Shown one piece after another: positions 61,146 through 64,000 of a stretch of 64,000 bases of DNA (position 1 is its first letter; every line of letters begins with the position of its first letter). Under the pieces are notes generated by a model. It saw nothing but the letters and a program-made list of their open reading frames with translations, was not told the origin of the DNA and ran no database searches. Origin of the DNA: Microthrixaceae bacterium (GTDB lineage: Bacteria; Actinomycetota; Acidimicrobiia; Acidimicrobiales; Microtrichaceae). Location: contig JAMLGM010000010.1 of assembly GCA_023957975.1 (NCBI GenBank), positions 62,001 to 126,000 on the forward strand, in the 5' to 3' direction. Both the position numbers and the translations under genes were made by a program.

Positions 61146-63029
61146 ATGATGAGTTCCGCCCTGCCGACGATGGCCGCGCTTCGCACGCGCATGTTCGATC
61201 GACAGGTCTCGCGAGTGTGGCCCCACGCGTTGGCCTTGTTCGCCCTGTTGATGGCCTGTTCGTTTCTCGTGTCGAACGGCAGGATCTCCAACGCCGATGA
61301 GGGGGCGGTGCTGTCCCAGCTCGAGATCATCGACACCTACGGAAGCTGGATGATGCCCAATCCTCTTCCATCGATCGACCCCGACGGTTCCTGGTTCGGC
61401 ATCGAGAACTCGGACCTCGGCGCCACCGGGTTCCTCACCTACGGCAAACACCCCATGTACCCGACGGCGATGGCGCCGTTCTACGCCGCGTTCGGCTATC
61501 ACGGCCTGTTGAGCGCCTCGGTGCTCGGCACCGTGGCGACGGCGTGGGCGGCCGCCGCGTTGGCCCGGCGTTGGCGCCCGAGCGCTGCGGTGGCGACGCT
61601 GTGGGTGGTCGGGGTGGCGACGCCGATCTTCTTCGATTCCTTCTGGGCGATGGCCCACACCATCGGCGCCGCCTTTGCCACGGTGTCGCTACTCGGCGCG
61701 ATCGCCGTGGTCGTCGATCGTCGCCGGATCCACCTCGTCACCACCGTGTTCGGCGTGGCGGGAGCGGCGTTGTTCCGGAGCGAGGGGGTGCTGTGGGGTC
61801 TCGCGCTCGGCGTGGCGGTGGCGCTGTGGGGGTCGTTGGACGCGTGGCGCCGGGCTCGTGCGGAGGCCCCCGGTACGTCGCCGAGGGCGTCGGTTCTCCG
61901 GTGGGTTCGCCGTCTCGACCCGTTCGCGGTGGCGACGAGCGCACTCGCGGGTGGGGCTGCGATGGCGGTCTGGTGGCTCGACGGGCGCTGGTTCAGCGCG
62001 CTCGCGCAGGGCGACCTCGAGGCGTTTCGCATCGTCACCGAAGACATCGGTTGGCTCGAGGGCCGCTGGAAGGGCATCGCCACCTCGGTGGTGCAACTCG
62101 ACATGAACCACAACGCCATCGCGTCGCTGTCCGCACTCGCCGCGGTCGCTGCGGCGGTGATCGGGGCCACGGCGTTGCGTCGCGACGAGCCGGACGAGGG
62201 TCGCCTGAAGTTGGCGGCGGTCGTCGGATCGGCGGCCGTCGCCGGTGCGGCGATCGCGCTCATCGCCGGTTCGGCGTCGGTCGTGATCGCCGGGGTGGTG
62301 TTCGCGAGCCCCTTTGTCTTCCTCGGTCTCGCCGCCATGCGCCGCGACGTCGCAGCGTTGCCCGGCATGGGGTTGTCGCTGGGTGCCAGCGGCGTGTTCG
62401 TGGCGGCGATCATTCTGACGCAGTACCCGCAGGGCGGTGGTTTCGAATGGGGTGGCCGTTATTTCCACCTCGTCCTGCCGACCTTGACCGCGATCTCGAT
62501 GGTCGTGGTCGCCGACGGGTGGGCCCGCGTGCGGGGTGGGTCCGCGGTGTCGCTCGGTACCAGACGGGCGGTGTCGACGGTGGTGTTGGCCTTCGCCGCG
62601 GTGACCGCGGCCCAGCAACTCGACGTGCAGGTGGCCTCGCGGCAGGGGCCTGCGGATCTGGCGGAACGCATCGCCGAGATCTCCGCCGGACTGCACGACG
62701 GAATCGGCGGTGATGCTGGCGGTGAAGTCGGAGGTGAGGCCGGGGGCGAGCCCGGACGCGGGGCGATCGTGGTGGTCGACCACCCGGCGTTGGGGCGCGC
62801 GATGTGGGCGGAGGCGGTGCACGGCCGGTACCTGCTGATCGATTGGAGCGACCCCGGCGAACTCACGCGACTCGGCGAACGGATGTCGGCCGCTGGGGTG
62901 CGCGAGTTTCTCTACATCACCGCGAGCGATCCGCAACAGCGTCGCGAGCAGGTTCCCGGGTATCGCTGGGATCCGCAGCGCAGCGCAATGGGCACGAACT
63001 ATCACTTCCTGGTGATGACCGCCGACTGA
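61146..63029 (+). CDS. Multi-pass membrane protein, possible GT-C-type glycosyltransferase
   Basis: About 627 residues. At least ten hydrophobic segments run to about residue 480, followed by a soluble C-terminal domain of 140 residues with a Gly/Glu repeat ([13 protein letters not shown]). After the first helix the sequence [17 protein letters not shown] contains an acidic pair in the first extracytoplasmic loop, as in GT-C glycosyltransferases using polyprenyl-linked sugars. I do not recognise a specific family, so transferase activity is a suggestion only. Starts at 61146 or 61149 (ATG) or 61128 (GTG) are all possible. The terminal codons and stop are followed by near-copies of themselves. 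Confidence 0.6.
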   Translation: MMSSALPTMAALRTRMFDRQVSRVWPHALALFALLMACSFLVSNGRISNADEGAVLSQLEIIDTYGSWMMPNPLPSIDPDGSWFGIENSDLGATGFLTYGKHPMYPTAMAPFYAAFGYHGLLSASVLGTVATAWAAAALARRWRPSAAVATLWVVGVATPIFFDSFWAMAHTIGAAFATVSLLGAIAVVVDRRRIHLVTTVFGVAGAALFRSEGVLWGLALGVAVALWGSLDAWRRARAEAPGTSPRASVLRWVRRLDPFAVATSALAGGAAMAVWWLDGRWFSALAQGDLEAFRIVTEDIGWLEGRWKGIATSVVQLDMNHNAIASLSALAAVAAAVIGATALRRDEPDEGRLKLAAVVGSAAVAGAAIALIAGSASVVIAGVVFASPFVFLGLAAMRRDVAALPGMGLSLGASGVFVAAIILTQYPQGGGFEWGGRYFHLVLPTLTAISMVVVADGWARVRGGSAVSLGTRRAVSTVVLAFAAVTAAQQLDVQVASRQGPADLAERIAEISAGLHDGIGGDAGGEVGGEAGGEPGRGAIVVVDHPALGRAMWAEAVHGRYLLIDWSDPGELTRLGERMSAAGVREFLYITASDPQQRREQVPGYRWDPQRSAMGTNYHFLVMTAD

Positions 63030-63085
63030 CCGCCGACTGATCGGCCGGTCTGATCGGCCGATCTGATCAGGCCGCATCCGGCCGA
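63030..63085 (+). repeat. TGA-containing short repeats before uvrA
   Basis: After the stop of the membrane protein gene the last codons are repeated (ACCGCCGACTGA twice), then TCGGCCGGTCTGA and TCGGCCGATCTGA. These look like successive slippage duplications that copied the stop codon region. Confidence 0.8.
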
Positions 63086-63099
63086 CGAACGAGTGTTCG
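63086..63099. promoter_or_regulatory. LexA (SOS) box of uvrA
   Basis: CGAAC-GAGT-GTTCG, a perfect match to the Gram-positive/mycobacterial SOS consensus CGAACN4GTTCG. It covers the -35 position relative to TAGCGT at 63112-63117, so LexA binding would block initiation. Confidence 0.85.
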
Positions 63100-63111
63100 G
63101 AAGCGATGTGA

Positions 63112-63117
63112 TAGCGT
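63112..63117 (+). promoter_or_regulatory. -10 box of uvrA
   Basis: TAGCGT, 8 nt before the uvrA ATG, with the LexA box over the -35 region. An overlapping TAACGT at 63117-63122 is too near the start. Confidence 0.45.
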
Positions 63118-63125
63118 AACGTCCG

Positions 63126-64000
63126 ATGGCCGATACCCTCTCCATTCGCGGCGCCAAAGAGCACAACCTCAAGAACATCTCCCTCGACCTTCCTCGCGAT
63201 CGCCTCATCGTGTTCTGCGGGCTGTCGGGGTCCGGCAAGAGTTCCCTTGCGTTCGACACGATCTATGCCGAGGGGCAGCGGCGATACGTCGAATCGTTGT
63301 CCTCCTATGCCCGCCAGTTCCTCGGCCAGATGGACAAACCCGACGTCGAGGTGATCGAGGGGCTGTCGCCGGCCATCTCCATCGACCAGAAGACCGCGTC
63401 GAGAAACCCGCGCTCGACGGTCGGCACGGTCACCGAGGTCTACGACTATCTGCGCCTGCTGTATGCCCGCGTCGGAGTTCCGCACGACCCCGAGACCGGC
63501 GAGGAGCTCATCAAGCAGACGCCCCAGCAGATCGTCGACAAGGTCCTGGCCCTCGAGCCCGGAACCCGGTTCCAGGTGCTCGGCCCGGTGGTGCGCGGGC
63601 GCAAGGGCACCTACGAGAAGCTGTTCGCCGATCTCGCCAAGGATGGGTTCGCCCGCGTGAAGGTCGACGGTGAGGTGCACGACCTGGCCGAGATCACGGG
63701 CGACTCGCCGCTCAAGCTGGCTCGCTACGAGATGCACGACATCGACGTCGTGGTCGACCGTCTGGTGTTGCGCGACGATCTCGAACGGCGCCTCACCGAG
63801 TCGATGGAGACCGCGCTGCGCCTCGGCGAGGGGGTCGCCCACATCGAGCTGCTGCCCAAAGACGGCGAGCCCGAACTGTTGACGTTCTCGGAGAAGTTGT
63901 CGCGGCCCTCCGACGGCAAGAGCTTCGACGAACTCGCACCGCGCAACTTCTCGTTCAACACGCCCTACGGTTACTGCCCGACCTGTCAGGGCCTCGGTGT
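63126..64000 (+). CDS. uvrA: UvrABC excinuclease subunit A (3' truncated by the window edge)
   Basis: The first 291 residues of UvrA, the damage-recognising ABC ATPase of excision repair. It starts [20 protein letters not shown]; Walker A of the first ATPase domain is GLSGSGKSS at residues 33-41, followed by [23 protein letters not shown] and the UvrB-binding region. The window ends at YCPTCQGLG, the first part of the zinc module. The reading frame has no stop before the edge. It is preceded by a LexA box, unlike uvrB, which has a different damage promoter. Confidence 0.97.
   Translation, partial: MADTLSIRGAKEHNLKNISLDLPRDRLIVFCGLSGSGKSSLAFDTIYAEGQRRYVESLSSYARQFLGQMDKPDVEVIEGLSPAISIDQKTASRNPRSTVGTVTEVYDYLRLLYARVGVPHDPETGEELIKQTPQQIVDKVLALEPGTRFQVLGPVVRGRKGTYEKLFADLAKDGFARVKVDGEVHDLAEITGDSPLKLARYEMHDIDVVVDRLVLRDDLERRLTESMETALRLGEGVAHIELLPKDGEPELLTFSEKLSRPSDGKSFDELAPRNFSFNTPYGYCPTCQGLG

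Overview
The window is a gene-dense, high-GC chromosomal segment with no gene-free stretch over 300 bases, no rRNA or tRNA that I could find, and no transposase, integrase or CRISPR array. It looks like an actinobacterium (Actinomycetota), most likely of the class Acidimicrobiia. The reasons are the high GC, a DUF222/13E12-type HNH protein, DUF2505 and YbjN-type proteins, a [4Fe-4S] APS reductase paired with a sulfite reductase, very frequent TANNNT -10 boxes placed 6-7 nt before the start codon (leaderless mRNA), and DNA-damage promoter motifs of mycobacterial type. The class assignment is inference.

Layout. 1-2300: end of a class B penicillin-binding protein and rodA (wall elongation). 2395-7588: B12-binding radical SAM protein, its DUF2344 partner, RNase E/G, then ribosomal proteins L21 and L27. 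7714-11846: dGTPase-like gene and a tadE-tadE-tadG-like cassette, which separate rplU-rpmA from obgE-proB (11911-14270). 14350-17652: PspA-like protein, MurJ and a glycine-zipper membrane protein. 17691-21794: a CbbX-type AAA protein divergent from a MoxR ATPase plus CoxE-like VWA protein. 21827-26576: DUF2505, PaaX-like regulator, APS reductase and sulfite reductase, DUF2752. 26593-30947: GH13 glucosidase, thiolase, O-methyltransferase, nitroreductase. 31011-32510: HNH protein. 32570-35480: aroQ, M24 peptidase, efp, nusB. 35515-38357: a pyrimidine operon pyrR-pyrB-pyrC with a PyrR-binding RNA leader. 38531-43337: MMPL exporter, ABC-2 exporter and a 57-residue zinc-ribbon-like gene. 43477-46449: alcohol dehydrogenase, SDR and epoxide-hydrolase-like enzyme. 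46494-49716: aconitase divergent from a GntR/UTRA regulator. 49791-52881: Flp pilin and a NarL-type two-component pair. 52922-55718: coaE and uvrB. 55833-61112: YbjN-like protein, MacB-type ABC exporter, aroC. 61146-64000: multi-pass membrane protein and the start of uvrA.

How the parts connect. Several units are co-translated through ATGA or GTGA overlaps (pbp2/rodA, radical SAM pair, tad genes, obgE/proB, aroQ/pepP, pyrRBC, the ABC-2 exporter, the two-component pair). DNA-damage repair is a theme: uvrB and the HNH gene carry the same PafBC/RecA-NDp-type promoter, and uvrA carries a perfect LexA-type box over its -35 region. The most unusual structural feature is one identical 50-bp perfect palindrome present three times within 9.2 kb, each time shortly after a stop codon. 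I see no large new operon-scale system. The candidates for something undescribed are the palindrome family, the operator array between aconitase and the GntR gene, the paralogous four-cysteine TadE pair and the small zinc-ribbon gene.
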